From contig CM068379.1 in assembly GCA_034770075.1 (NCBI GenBank), positions 23,745,506 to 23,809,505 of the forward strand: a DNA stretch of 64,000 bases, in the 5' to 3' direction. Every line of letters begins with the position of its first letter. The stretch's first letter is position 1. The notes beneath the pieces are model-generated. The model was not told the DNA's origin, made no database searches, and saw only the letters and a program-made list of their open reading frames with translations. Shown here in pieces: positions 32,091 through 42,032 of the stretch. This stretch comes from Aralia elata (Eukaryota > Streptophyta > Magnoliopsida > Apiales > Araliaceae). A program made the translations under genes and the position numbers.

Positions 32091-33913
32091 TGATAAGTAT
32101 AAAATATATTATGTTTTTATCTCTTAATATCTAGTCTTTTATACTTATTTGGCACCTAAATGTACTCACTATTCTTATATTTTGATTTAGGTTGCAAATG
32201 GAGCCATTAAATGAAAACTGTGTCATTTCCGCACTTTTGGATTGTTTTGAAATCCATCTGTCCGCTTAAGGCTCAATTTTATACTTGATCAGTCCTTATT
32301 CTCTCAAAGCTCAAAGAAGGAAAGTTGTAGATCTATTTCTTAGCTTTCCGGATCATCTTGAAACACCTAAATCGAAGCTTGGATGGGAGAGTTATGACCA
32401 TTTTACCAACATACGTCAAAGTTGAAAATTTCAGGAAATTGAGCTTTTGGACAGATTGACCTTTGGGGCTTCGGTTGAGATTTGAATTATGTTAAAGTTT
32501 CCAAATGAAAATGTGGTCTTCTTGAAGTTTTTAGTAGACTTCTCAAGCTTTCCAGAATGGTATGGTGAGCAAACATCCGAGTTAATTTGGGCCTCCAAAC
32601 ATTGCTTTTTAGACAGCTAATCCGAATCCCGCATGGACTGGATTCCTGTTCGGACCAGTTGTAGTATTTGGGCCATAACTTGAGTTTCCCAACTCCAAAT
32701 CAAGTGATTCAAAAGCCCAAATTCATTAGAAACTCCAGGGCTACAACTTTTGTTCTTTGCCCAAGTCCAACATCGGCGGTCTACTAATTCAAAATCAGCT
32801 TGCAAGCTGCTGATCAGTTTTGGTGTCAGATTTTGACTTCTAATGATGTGCACGTTTTTGGTTTTTTGATTGCCTTAGATGGCTGATTCACATGACCAAG
32901 ATTAGTTGGTGGATCTTGACATCTTGTACACTTGAGTGCCTATAAATACCAAGTGAAGCTAGGCTTGTATTTTGTCAATTCACATACTAATACACACCAT
33001 CTTCTTCATCTTCTCCATATTCTCTAAATTCTAGTGTAATTAGTAGGGAAAGAGGATCACCTCCATAGTGAGGTTGTTGTACTCACTCCTTTTATAATTC
33101 AAGAAAATATCTATTGGACTTAATATGTTAGGCTAGTTCCTTTATTCAGTTCGAAGGGGATGTTGAACCTTGTTTACAGGTAATGGTTTGATTAAGTATA
33201 AACTATTTATTCCTTCTTACATAAAGTTCATTCTTGATAATCTATTTTAACTTTTGAATGATATTTATTCCGATTGGTTTAATGTGATCGATTAAGTCAA
33301 TTTGATTAATTTCATCTGCTAGATTAAGGGACAGTATTACGTGTAATTGATAGTGTTCCTAATCACAAGTAGCAATTAGTGATACATAATTGTGGTCAAG
33401 CTTTTGAGTATTGCTATGATTATCGGAAGACAAGTTAAATAATCCGAACTTGTGTGATTGTTGCTTGGATTAGTCTAATTCCCTAGTTCTTAATGCTGCT
33501 ATTATATTAAATCTAGAGAGCTTGTTCTATGTTGTATAATGGTTAGAATCTTGTGAAGAGCTTGTTTCATTAAGTGATAATCTAAGGGGAGTTTTGGGTA
33601 GTAGAGCTTGTTGCTACCTAGAGCTATTAATTTCATTGAAGGATAAATATTGCTTTACTTAATTATTCTATTGTTGTAAAAAGGTGATACTAAACCGAAA
33701 GAACTGAAATCTTTAATTAATTGGTTATTCTTATCACTTTAAATTCTGTTCTTGATAATTAGTGAAATCAAATTATAAACCCCCCCCCCTTTTTGGTAAA
33801 CAAAGCATAATTTTAGACTAATCATTCTTTGTGGGATCGACTCTACCTTGCACTGCTACCTTATTATCTTTCACAGTAAGGTTTTATTTTTGGTTGCTTG
33901 CGACAACACACCA
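32091..33913 (+). repeat. 3' LTR of element B (1823 bp)
   Basis: Partner of 23579-25412, ending CACACCA, followed by ATTCC, the TSD copy with one change. TATA box at 32941-32948. Confidence 0.96.
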
Positions 33914-33918
33914 ATTCC

Positions 33919-34990
33919 TCATTTCAAAATTAAGTTACTTACGTCAAATGGGGTCAGAGAAATGAAGGGGGATCTAGATATTGCTCGAAGGTGCTATCGG
34001 AATACATTGATATCATCTGGGGTCGGGGTTAGTAAGCAGCGACAAGCGATAAAGACTGAAGTAGAACCATTCACCGAGGGGGCTACAAAACCTCTTGTCT
34101 TCCCAGCCAAAGAGATGGAAGATGTGGAATTAATACCGGGTAATCCGATAAAAACAGTTAAGATCGGGTCGGGACTAGGTGAGCCTTTGGACGAGCTTGG
34201 TTGACCTTCTTCGGGTATATGCAGATATCTTTGCTTGGGTTCCTAGTGACACACTAGGTATTCCCAAATCGGTGGATATACATCGTCTTAGTATAGATCC
34301 AGCCCAGAAGCCGGTTCGGTGGAAGAGGAGTATCTTCACCCTGGAACGGCAAAAAATTATTAATGATGAGATAACCAAACTCTTGGTAGCCGATATCATT
34401 TTTAAAACTGACTACCCGGAGTGGTTGGCTAATGTGGTGTTGGCTAAGAAGCAGAACAGGAAGTGGGGGGTGTATATTGATTACACCGATTTAAATAAGG
34501 CATGTTCGAAGGATTTTTATCCATTGCGGCACATTGATCAGCTCATCGATGCCACTTTCGGACACGTTCTTCTGAGCTTTTTAGATGCCTTTTCGGTATA
34601 CAATTAGATCTCGATGTATAAGGAAGATATCTCAAAAATGCCATTCATCACACATCGCACAATATATGCCTATAAGAAGATATCATTCAGATTGATTAAT
34701 ACTGGAGCAACATACCAGCGCATGGTGAATAAGGTGTTCCGAAAACAAATCAGACGGAATATGGAGGTGTACGTTGATGATATGATCGTCAAGAGCATTA
34801 TAGTGCGAGACCATTTGGTAGATCTAGAGGAATGTTTTCAAACCATCCGAGATCACAATATACGAGTGAATCCGACTAAGTGCACCTTTGGTCTCGGATC
34901 GAGAAAATTCCTCAGGTTTCTAGTCAGTAGAAAGGGAATCAAAGCCAATCCGGAGGAGATAAAGGTTATACTAGATATGAGGTCCCCATA
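33919..34990 (+). pseudogene. Tat-type reverse transcriptase of element T, broken
   Basis: Starts with the end of the protease (HFKIKLLTSNGVREMKGD) and a linker. RT follows: FAWVPSDTLGIP (near 34230), IDYTDLNKACSKDFYPL (near 34477), LSFLDAFSVYN (near 34573), KMPFITHRTIYAYKKISFRL (near 34635), catalytic VYVDDMIVKS (near 34768) and KCTFGLGSRKFLRFLVS (near 34879). The changes DLL to GLP (frame shift near 34200) and stops near 34606 and 34989 break it. Confidence 0.88.
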
Positions 34991-36018
34991 GACCTTCAAG
35001 GATGTTCAACGATTAGCGGGGCGAATAGCAGCGCTTCAACGGTTTATGTCTCGATTAGCGGAACGTTGTCTGCCCTTCTTTGATACTTTGAAAAGGCCAA
35101 AAATGAGAAAACTTTTCAATGGATTTTGGAGTACAAAAATGCGTTCAAGGGGATAAAAATGTATCTGTCTTTGATGCCTTTGTTGATGAAGTCGGTCCTT
35201 ACTGAACCATTGTACTTGTATCTAGCAGCGAGCTCTCTAGTTATCGGTGCGGACCTGGTAAAAGAGTTAGGAAGAAAATAGTACCTCGTTTATTACGATA
35301 ACCACACTCTTCGGGATGCAGAGACTCGATATTCGAATTTAGAAAAGTTTGTTTATGCTTTGATTATAGCTAGTCGGAAGCTTCGGCATTATTTTCAAGG
35401 TCGGGTGGTGGTAATTTTTACTGATTAGCCTCTGAAGAAGGTGCTCCATAAGCCGGACGCTTTGGGGCGGCTGGTGGTGTGGGCGGTGGAGTTAAGCCAA
35501 TTTGCCTTGGAGTACCATCCGCGAATGGAAATAAAGGATTAGGCCTTGGCGAATTTCGTGGTTGAATTCTCATTTACCGAACTGGATCCACAGGTTCGAT
35601 CCGAACAAGAGGTGTGCCAAGTGACCGAGGTTTCAATAACGCAATCCTCTTAGACTCTCTATGTGCATAGGTCTTTAACGATGGACACAAGTAGCGTGAG
35701 AGTCAGACTGATTAGCCCCGAAGGGTTTAAAGTCGAGCAGATAATGCGATTTCGGTTTAAGGTGACTAATAACGAGGCAGAGTATGAGGCAATCTTAGCG
35801 GGGTTACAGTTGATAAGAAGTTTGGAGGTTCGTCATTTGCTTGTATTTAGTGACTCATAATTAGTTGTTAAGCAAATAGCAGGGGAGTATGAGGCTCGAG
35901 GGGCACGGATGACTAAGTATTTGAGTGAAATTAAGAGTCGACTACATTATTTCAACTCTTACTATTTTTAGGGAGTGGATCGGGCGAATAATATCGTGGT
36001 AGATGCCTTGTCCAAATG
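34991..36018 (+). pseudogene. RNase H and second (Tat-type) RNase H of element T
   Basis: The first RNase H region shows LYLAASSLVIGADLV (near 35214), RYSNLEKFVYALIIASRKLRH (near 35330) and GRLVVWAVELSQFALEYHPR. Behind a spacer the extra RNase H that marks the Tat lineage follows: LYVHRSLTMDTSSVRVRLIS (near 35659, catalytic Asp changed in DGS to HRS), NNEAEYEAILAGLQL (near 35768), VFSDS then LVVKQIAGEYEARG (near 35860) and VDRANNIVVDALSK. Stops near 35280, 35428, 35541, 35859 and 35970. Confidence 0.82.
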
Positions 36019-37251
36019 AGCCACGACAGACATAAGTTCATTCGGTGGGTTAGTATACTTAGAGGTTCTAGACGTCCCAAGCATTCAGAAACAAGGGATC
36101 ATGGTAATAGAGAGGTACACATGAGTTCATATTTTTGTTTGATTGGTGGAAATCTTTACAGGCAATCTTATTCTTCCTCTTTGTTGAAATGTCTGGTACC
36201 TTTGAAGGCATCTTATGTTCTTCGGGAGGTGCATGAAGGGATATGCGGGGATCATATTGGGGTTAAGGCATTGGTGTATAAGTTAATAAAGCAAGGGTAC
36301 TATTAGCCGACTATGTTTCAGGAGGTGAAGAATTACGTGAAAAAGTGTGTCAAGTGTCAGCTCAATAGCCCTATTCCGCACCAGCCTTTGAAAAAATTAT
36401 CATCGATTTTGTCCTCGATCCCATTCGCAGTATGGGGGATTGATAGTTTGGGTCCCCTCCCAAAGGCAAAGGGTCAACTAGCATTTGTGGTTGTCGAAAT
36501 TTACTACATGACCAAGTGGGTGGAAGTCAAACCTTTTCGGACTATAACTGAGCAGGATTGTATGCAATTTTTCAAGGAGTCGGTGGTGTTTCGATTTGAC
36601 ATTCCTGTGGCTATGGTATCGGACAACAGACGTCAATTTGTGGGAGCTAAGTTTGATCAGTCCTTAAAAGATTTGGGCACCCAACATCGTATGGACTCGG
36701 TGGCCCGACCTCAGTCCAATGGTCAGGTCGAGGTAACGAATCGGACCTTATTGGATGATATCAAAAGGAGATTAGACGAAGCTAAAGGCTGATGGTCAGA
36801 AGAATTATGTAGTGTCTTGTGATTTTATCAAACTATGCCTCGGATCACCATAGGGGATTCTCCTTTTCGGCTGGCATACGGTACCGATGCCCTTATTCTA
36901 GTAGAAATTAGGCCTCCCTCCCTTCGAGTTAGCTAATTTAAAGAGTTATATAATGACAAAGGTCTTCGGTTAAACTTGGATTTATTGGATGAAGTTCGAG
37001 ATTTAATGATGATAAGGTTAGATGTCTATTAGCGACAAACTGCTCAATATTACAATAAGAAGGTTAAACAGCAAAGATTTGAGGTTAAAGATTTGGTGCT
37101 TCAAGAGCTCGAGGCTTCTACTCCTCAAAATACGGGGACCGTATGAAGTCATCAAGGTGCTGAAGCCAGGAACGTATCGGCTTCAGATTATGGAGGGTAT
37201 TGAAATAAAGAATACATGGCATGTGGGGAGGCTTCGCAAGTATTATCAATA
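36019..37251 (+). pseudogene. Integrase of element T, broken
   Basis: Zinc-binding part: EVHEGICGDHIGVKALVYKLI (near 36227), CVKCQLNSPIPHQPL (near 36349). Core: D in VWGIDSLGPLP (near 36430), D in AMVSDNRRQFVGAKFD (near 36610) and E in SNGQVEVTNRTLL (near 36717). The C-terminal half is readable in pieces (GDSPFRLAYGTDAL near 36851, GPYEVIKVLKPGTYRLQIMEG near 37137, NTWHVGRLRKYYQ at the end). Stops near 36306, 36790, 36823 and 36935 and frame changes near 37030 break it. Confidence 0.88.
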
Positions 37252-38089
37252 AGATATGTTTTTCTATTCACAGGTGTAGTTTTTCTTTTTTAGAATTTAT
37301 AGATCTGTAATTGTGAATGAACGGTTAGTTGAGTTGTAGCCTTGATACATTATTAATAAAGAGTTAGTTCTTCTTTTGAAGGATTTGTATTTACGAGCAT
37401 TATAAATATATAGACATTTATCATTTACACAAAAAGTATCATGCAGAGTTCTAAAAAGATTCAAATGTAAAAAAAAGGGGTTAAGGATCGGTAGGGGGAT
37501 CCTCTTCAGTCTTGGTTCCTTCTTCTTCTTCGTCATCGGAAAAGCCAAGGAGGAGGGGGTCGAAGTCGGATGCCTTGATCTTGGTCTTGGCGAACTGGTA
37601 GCCTTTGTTGAACTGCTCCACAACTGCTTCCGTCAGCTTGGGAGAAGCTGTGTACTAATTGATAACCTTTCGTTTATTGGCTTCGGTGATTTGTTGGCCT
37701 TGGGACTGAAGGTCATTTAGATCTTTCTCCAATTGGGAGGCTCCTTTAACCAGGCTCCTTATCAGGTTGTGCATGTCTTGGAGCTGACTTTTGCAGTCCT
37801 TCACAGTTTTCTTCAGCTCTTCATTTTCTCTTTTGAGCTCAATCCTGTCCTCGAAGAGTTTATTCCTTTGTTCGGCCAGTTTGGAGCTTTGCCATTTCAA
37901 CATTTTTAATTGACGTGGCAACTCTTGGGTTTGGAACATGGTGTCGGTGCTGAGATCTTGTTATTTTTTTAGTTCGGTTCTAAGAGTTTTGGCTTCCTCT
38001 CGAAGACATTTAACTTCGGCCTTCAATTCCTTTTCTTTAGAGGTCAGCGCATCGAGCAGGTGAAGTACACATCTGAAGGCGGCTAGAGC

Positions 38090-38169
38090 CTGAAATATAA
38101 AGCAACACACTTATGTTATCAAAATGACAAGTACAAAAAGGAAGGGAAAATTCTGTATACTGCACTTAC
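38090..38169 (-). other. Intron 2 of the antisense gene (80 nt)
   Basis: Donor CAG|GTAAGT at 38169 and acceptor TATTTCAG at 38090 (minus strand). The spliced reading goes from a GGQ end into the coiled-coil exon. Confidence 0.6.
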
Positions 38170-38852
38170 CTGACCCCCATGGACTACACTGGTGATGATG
38201 ACTTGTTGAGGAGATAATCCTTCAAATTTTTCGTCATCGCCAGGAAGGACAAAGGCGTCGAAGAGTTCGATAGGATAATCATTCCAAACATCTTCGGGCC
38301 AAAGGGTAATCGGTGGTGGGGTTCTTTATTTTGGGTCAGAGGTTGATGGGGAATCAGGCATTATTAGGGAAGGAGTTAGGTTTGGGGAGGAGTCAGCAAG
38401 TGTTAGGGGTGTTATTTTTATGCGTGGCTTCTTGGATGAGGGGGGTTCAAGGATTGGTTCTTCAGGTTTCTTTCATTTATCATGGACGACGTCATTTTGT
38501 AAAGGGATTCAGGAGGTAAAAGGTATGGTCAGTTCGAGAATGATATCTTGGGGAGGGTCAATAGAAGGAGTCGATGGTGTGGAGGAAATTTTTGATGCGG
38601 CCTTAACTAATTTTCGTTTTTTCTTTTTTGCTAGCCCTTTTCTCCTCATCGTTGAGCTCCAGGGCACTCTTCGGTGCGAGCATAGGATCGGGCTTGGGAC
38701 GGTGGAAAGGGGTGTTACTATGATTGGCTTCCCCTATTATTGGATATCTTCAGGAGTTTCGAAAGTCGGTTCAAGGATGCCTTCAATTGGTACGGCATCG
38801 GTGGAAGGTTTCATTCCAATCTGGGCGGTTAGTTGTGGCTTGAAGATGGTCA

Positions 38853-38931
38853 CTGAGGACAAATAAAAATTAATGAGAGTCGGGGTAAACAATTTTTGCA
38901 TATACTATATCATGTTGAATTTAGGACTTAC
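38853..38931 (-). other. Intron 1 of the antisense gene (79 nt)
   Basis: Donor AT|GTAAGT at 38931 and acceptor TTGTCCTCAG at 38853 (minus strand). Confidence 0.55.
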
Positions 38932-40239
38932 ATTTGTGGTTGAAGAACCAAGACTAGTCAAATAACATGTTTAAGGACTAGCACGTCTTTAACATCCTGG
39001 AGTAGAAGGCTTTAAATTCTTCTTCTCGATCTTAGGGGGAAGAGTCAAACCTGAAGGTGGTCTTCGAAGGCTCGCCCCAATTCAGGAGTAGGTGGGTGTC
39101 GGGGCCCTTGATGTAGACCCAGTATAAATGCCATCATTTATTATTGGAGGGGGTTTTCATCCATACACGTCTACCGGGTTGTTTGTTCAGTTGGCAGTAC
39201 CCAGGTTTCTTCGACCAACCCAGGGTGAATGTGGTGAATAAGAAGTCTAAGGAGGGTTCGCCTCCACATTCTTGACAAAAGGCTATGAAGCAGATTAAAT
39301 GAATGTAAGAGTTCAGCACCAGTTGTGCGAACCCAATCCCAACAAAGCATAGTATTGAAAAGATAAATTCATGAAGAGAAAATCTTACCCCATACCTCAG
39401 GGCATATATAGGAATGGTGACTCATTCACCTTTCGAGCGCCAATACATTCTCTCCGACAAGTTTGGAGCTGGAAGTTCGTATTGATCGGGAATCTGGTAT
39501 TGGGATCGGAGGTGGGGGAGAAGGCGTTTGGATACGGAAGATTTGGTTTTGATATGGGAGTAGGCTTTTTTGGAATGGTAGCGTTCCCGAATGCCTATTT
39601 CCCTGGCTTCGGCCTCGCTCATCTCGGGTGATGAGGGGTCTTCATTTGTGGGGAAAATAGGGGTTTGCAAGGTGGAATCAACAGTGGTGACGACAGCGGA
39701 CCTAGTTATAGGGAGGGATATAGTGTCGTCGATGAAGGTGTGTTGTTTCAGTAGGGTGGTCGTGTTGTTTTTGTATATCTATATTGGTGGTTGGTATCAT
39801 CGCAGTGGATTGTGTGGTGGTTGGGGTTGTTTGAATAGTTAGGGTGGTTGTAGCAGAGGTTTAGTCAACGGGAAAAATGGTGTTGACGGGGGTGTTCACC
39901 AGACATGATAAAGGAAGTATGGCCAGCGAGTGCTATAGTTTGACAAGAGAGATAGGGTATTGGTAGGAGGTGGCGCATGTGCTCTTTGAGAAGTTTTGAA
40001 TGTGTGGATGAGAAGTGGCGGTTCAGATGATTGGGTGGGAAGTTAAAAGAATAACATACCGTATGTATGACAAGGGTACGTTTCCCCATTTATGACATAA
40101 TGATGAAAGTGGGGGCCTCTGTCAGTCACATGGCACACTGGGTTGTTGGTTTGACTTTTGTTGTAACATGAGTATATTATTTGCTGAATAATTTTTATAC
40201 TCTCTTATTATACTCTTATTTTAAATTTCTTATAATAAT

Positions 40240-40252
40240 AGAGTGGGGGCAA
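40240..40252 (+). other. Polypurine tract of element T
   Basis: AGAGTGGGGGCAA directly before the LTR start TGTTGGAGTG. Confidence 0.8.
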
Positions 40253-40724
40253 TGTTGGAGTGCGGTTTGATGAGTCCAAGGGATTCGGAGGGACCCACGC
40301 CACATGGCTCGATAGTTACATTGACAGTAAGGAGTTTGATATTCTAGAAGGGTCACAATCCAAGTTGACTTATAATTCCCTTGTCCAATTTGACATCATA
40401 TTTATGAGGAAATCAAATCCTATTCAGTTATGAGACTTACAGTTATAAGGAATCTCTACATAGAATTCCTACTCTAATTCGGGGACGGGCATGGTAAATT
40501 GGGTCGGTGTAATCAAGCTATAAATACAACCATAATCTAAGTTCAAGGTACACACTTTATTATTCTTATTCACTAGAGCAATTACATACATTCATTATTG
40601 ACGTTTCTGGCCTATACTTATTCTTGCATCGGAGCTATCCCTCAACGGCTCTTGCCGTTAAACTTTTTGGTGTGTTTATTTGTTCACTGTGTAGATTTAA
40701 AGTTCGTTGTTTGGTGATTTAACA
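40253..40724 (+). repeat. 3' LTR of element T (472 bp)
   Basis: Starts TGTTGGAGTG and ends GATTTAACA. A TATA box (TATAAATA, 40519-40526) stands in AAGCTATAAATAC, so a transcript would start near 40550. The partner LTR is outside the window, so the right end rests on the terminal CA and the change to AGCGG and TA repeats. Confidence 0.75.
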
Positions 40725-40727
40725 AGC

Positions 40728-40728
<1 letters not shown>

Positions 40729-40819
<91 letters not shown>
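40729..40819. repeat. (TA)n microsatellite
   Basis: About 90 bases of pure TA between the LTR of T and the foldback element. A similar but shorter tract lies on the foldback's other side. Confidence 0.97.
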
Positions 40820-40825
<6 letters not shown>

Positions 40826-40826
<1 letters not shown>

Positions 40827-41093
40827 GATCTTAAGCATACTCCCTTAAATGACATACCAAGCATACCCCCTTTAGCGACGGACCGGGCGACGGTTTGGTC
40901 TGTCGCCATAGGTCCGGTCCGTTGCTAGGTCCGTCGCTAAAGCCTTTAGCGACGGACAACTTTTAACAACGGACCCGTCGCTAAAGGCTTTGGCGACGGA
41001 CCGGACCTATGGTGACGGACCAAACCGTCGTCCGGTCCGTCACTAAAAGGGGTATGCTTGGTATGTCATTTAAGGGGGTATGCTTAAGATCCG

Positions 41094-41096
<3 letters not shown>
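40826..41096. mobile_element. Foldback (MITE-like) element with GACGGACC words
   Basis: A near-perfect inverted repeat with arms of about 120-130 bases around a centre near 40965. The outer ends are GGATCTTAAGCATAC and GTATGCTTAAGATCC. The arms contain TTTAGCGACGGACCGG, GACGGTTTGG and CATAGGTCCGGTCCGT, each with its complement in the other arm. The left arm has a small extra segment (near 40923). Flanking TA tracts would fit insertion into TA, but no clear TSD can be read within them. GACGG words recall subterminal repeats of CACTA transposons; the CACTA ends are missing. Confidence 0.8.

Positions 41097-41130
<34 letters not shown>
41097..41130. repeat. (TA)n tract followed by (TG)n
   Basis: TA repeats to about 41129, then TTTGTGTGTGTG leading into the left TSD of the Mutator-like element. 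Confidence 0.95.
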
Positions 41131-41133
<3 letters not shown>

Positions 41134-41137
41134 GTGT

Positions 41138-41146
41138 GTGAGGATC
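41138..41146. repeat. Left target-site duplication of the Mutator-like element
   Basis: GTGAGGATC, found again at 59317-59325. Nine bases is the usual length for Mutator-like insertions. Confidence 0.8.
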
Positions 41147-41339
41147 CAGTGGCCTTCTTATGCAAACTACGACTTACATATCAAGTGCGTACCTTCACAA
41201 AAGTGCTTAAAGTGCACGCGGGTTGAATTGTAAAGTCGCGGGTCGGGTCGGGTCCATTTTAAACAAATAATGCAAGAGCAGCAGTCAGTGAAAACTAAAG
41301 AAGCAAGCCAACCCGCGTGAAATGATGAACCCAGCTTGG
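41147..41339 (+). repeat. Left terminal inverted repeat of the MULE
   Basis: Starts CAGTGGCCTTCTTATG and matches the reverse complement of 59106-59297 with roughly twenty differences, some of them clustered in the first 50 bases. The inner part (GCACGCGGGTTGAATTG, AAACTAAAGAAGCAAGCCAA) is almost identical. Confidence 0.92.
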
Positions 41340-42032
41340 AAGAGGCTCTGAAACGACGAACCCAGCCACCAAAATCGGAGCAAATCCGGCCACCAAAGTC
41401 GGAGCAAATCTGGCCAAATCCTCATCATTAGAAGCGAACCAACACTCTCTTTCTCTCACAGCGAAGGTAAGACTGCTGGTGATTATGATAATCTATTTTT
41501 CATTCTAAAAATTCTTTTTTACATTTGGATTTCGCCCCATGGTTACATATTGTTAAATAGCTTATTATATGGAAAAATAAGCTATTTATATAATTCAAAT
41601 TCATTTTTATATGAAATTTTAACAATGGGTACATATTGTTCAATAGCTTATTATATTGTTCAATAGATTATTATATGGAAAAATAAGCTATTTGGGGGGA
41701 TTTATTTTTTATTTACAGTGACCATGTTTGTCGTTTGGGATTTTTTTCTTTTTTTTTTGTTTTTCAAATCGTCCGTTAATATGAAGAAAATACTGCCAAT
41801 AGAGACCATTTGAGAGATATAGTAAGGTTAATACTAGGTTTTTGCATAATCTCTTGAAAAAAGAATGAGTTAACATTGTATAACATAAACAAATGGCCTT
41901 GTATAAGTAGCCTTTTCTGTCCAATAAGGAAATGCTCTTAATTATCAGTTTGGTAAATGATTTGTTTGACGCACATATACTTGATGTTTTAGATCAATAA
42001 TTTGCATTGATTTTAATTTAATCTTACAGGTT
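41340..42032 (+). other. 5' untranslated region of the transposase gene with intron
   Basis: A short repeated segment (CCACCAAARTCGGAGCAAAT, twice near 41366-41410) and CTCTCTTTCTCTCACAG-like leader sequence precede a donor GAAG|GTAAG at 41467. An acceptor TCTTACAG ends at 42029, three bases before the start codon. So a 563-nt intron probably lies in the 5' UTR, as in many plant genes. Confidence 0.6.

Larger units (their letters stand above)
23579..33913 (+). mobile_element. Element B: young, nearly complete Athila LTR retrotransposon (10.3 kb)
   Basis: LTRs of 1834 and 1823 bp differ at only a few positions by eye (one difference is a 9-bp duplication in the 5' copy near 23800). TSD AATCC on the left and ATTCC on the right, one mismatch. 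A perfect tRNA-Asp PBS, gag, protease, RT, RNase H, integrase, conserved hairpins and PPT are all present. There is no envelope-like ORF. A few premature stops and two frameshifts break gag-pol, so this copy cannot make a full polyprotein. Confidence 0.95.
37481..39670 (-). pseudogene. Antisense gene of element T (gypsy-type transposon domain plus coiled coil)
   Basis: Reads against the element, between integrase and 3' LTR. The first exon has the plant 'putative gypsy type transposon' pattern (I recall PF04195): SQYQIPDQYELPAPNLSERM, LRYGVRFSLHEFIFS, NSYIHLICFIAFCQECG (near 39313), GRRVWMKTPSNNKWWHLYWV (near 39165). Two short introns are visible by GTAAGT...AG: 38853-38931 and 38090-38169. 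Exon 2 is a Pro/Ser-rich spacer; exon 3 (37481-38089) is a coiled coil (SSKLAEQRNKLFEDRIELKR near 37880) with an acidic C-terminus. About ten stops interrupt it. The start may lie further up, near 39911. Antisense ORFs at this place are known from Retand and Grande; their role is unknown. Confidence 0.75.
20258..40724 (+). mobile_element. Element T: Tat-lineage Ty3/Gypsy element, split by insertions
   Basis: Only the part from mid-gag to the 3' LTR is in the window. It is interrupted by a solo LTR (21446-23208) and by element B (23579-33913). Removing both leaves about 8.4 kb in the order gag, protease, RT, RNase H, second RNase H, integrase, antisense gene, PPT, LTR. The second RNase H and the antisense gene between integrase and 3' LTR are hallmarks of the Tat group (Retand and Grande-like elements). 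All coding parts are broken by stops. The right flank is AGCGG (40725-40729), followed by TA repeats. Confidence 0.85.

Noticed and set aside
40707..40928. Open frames on both strands across the TA microsatellite and foldback
   Set aside because: They translate to Tyr-Ile repeats and palindromic hairpin sequence; a by-product of repeat structure.
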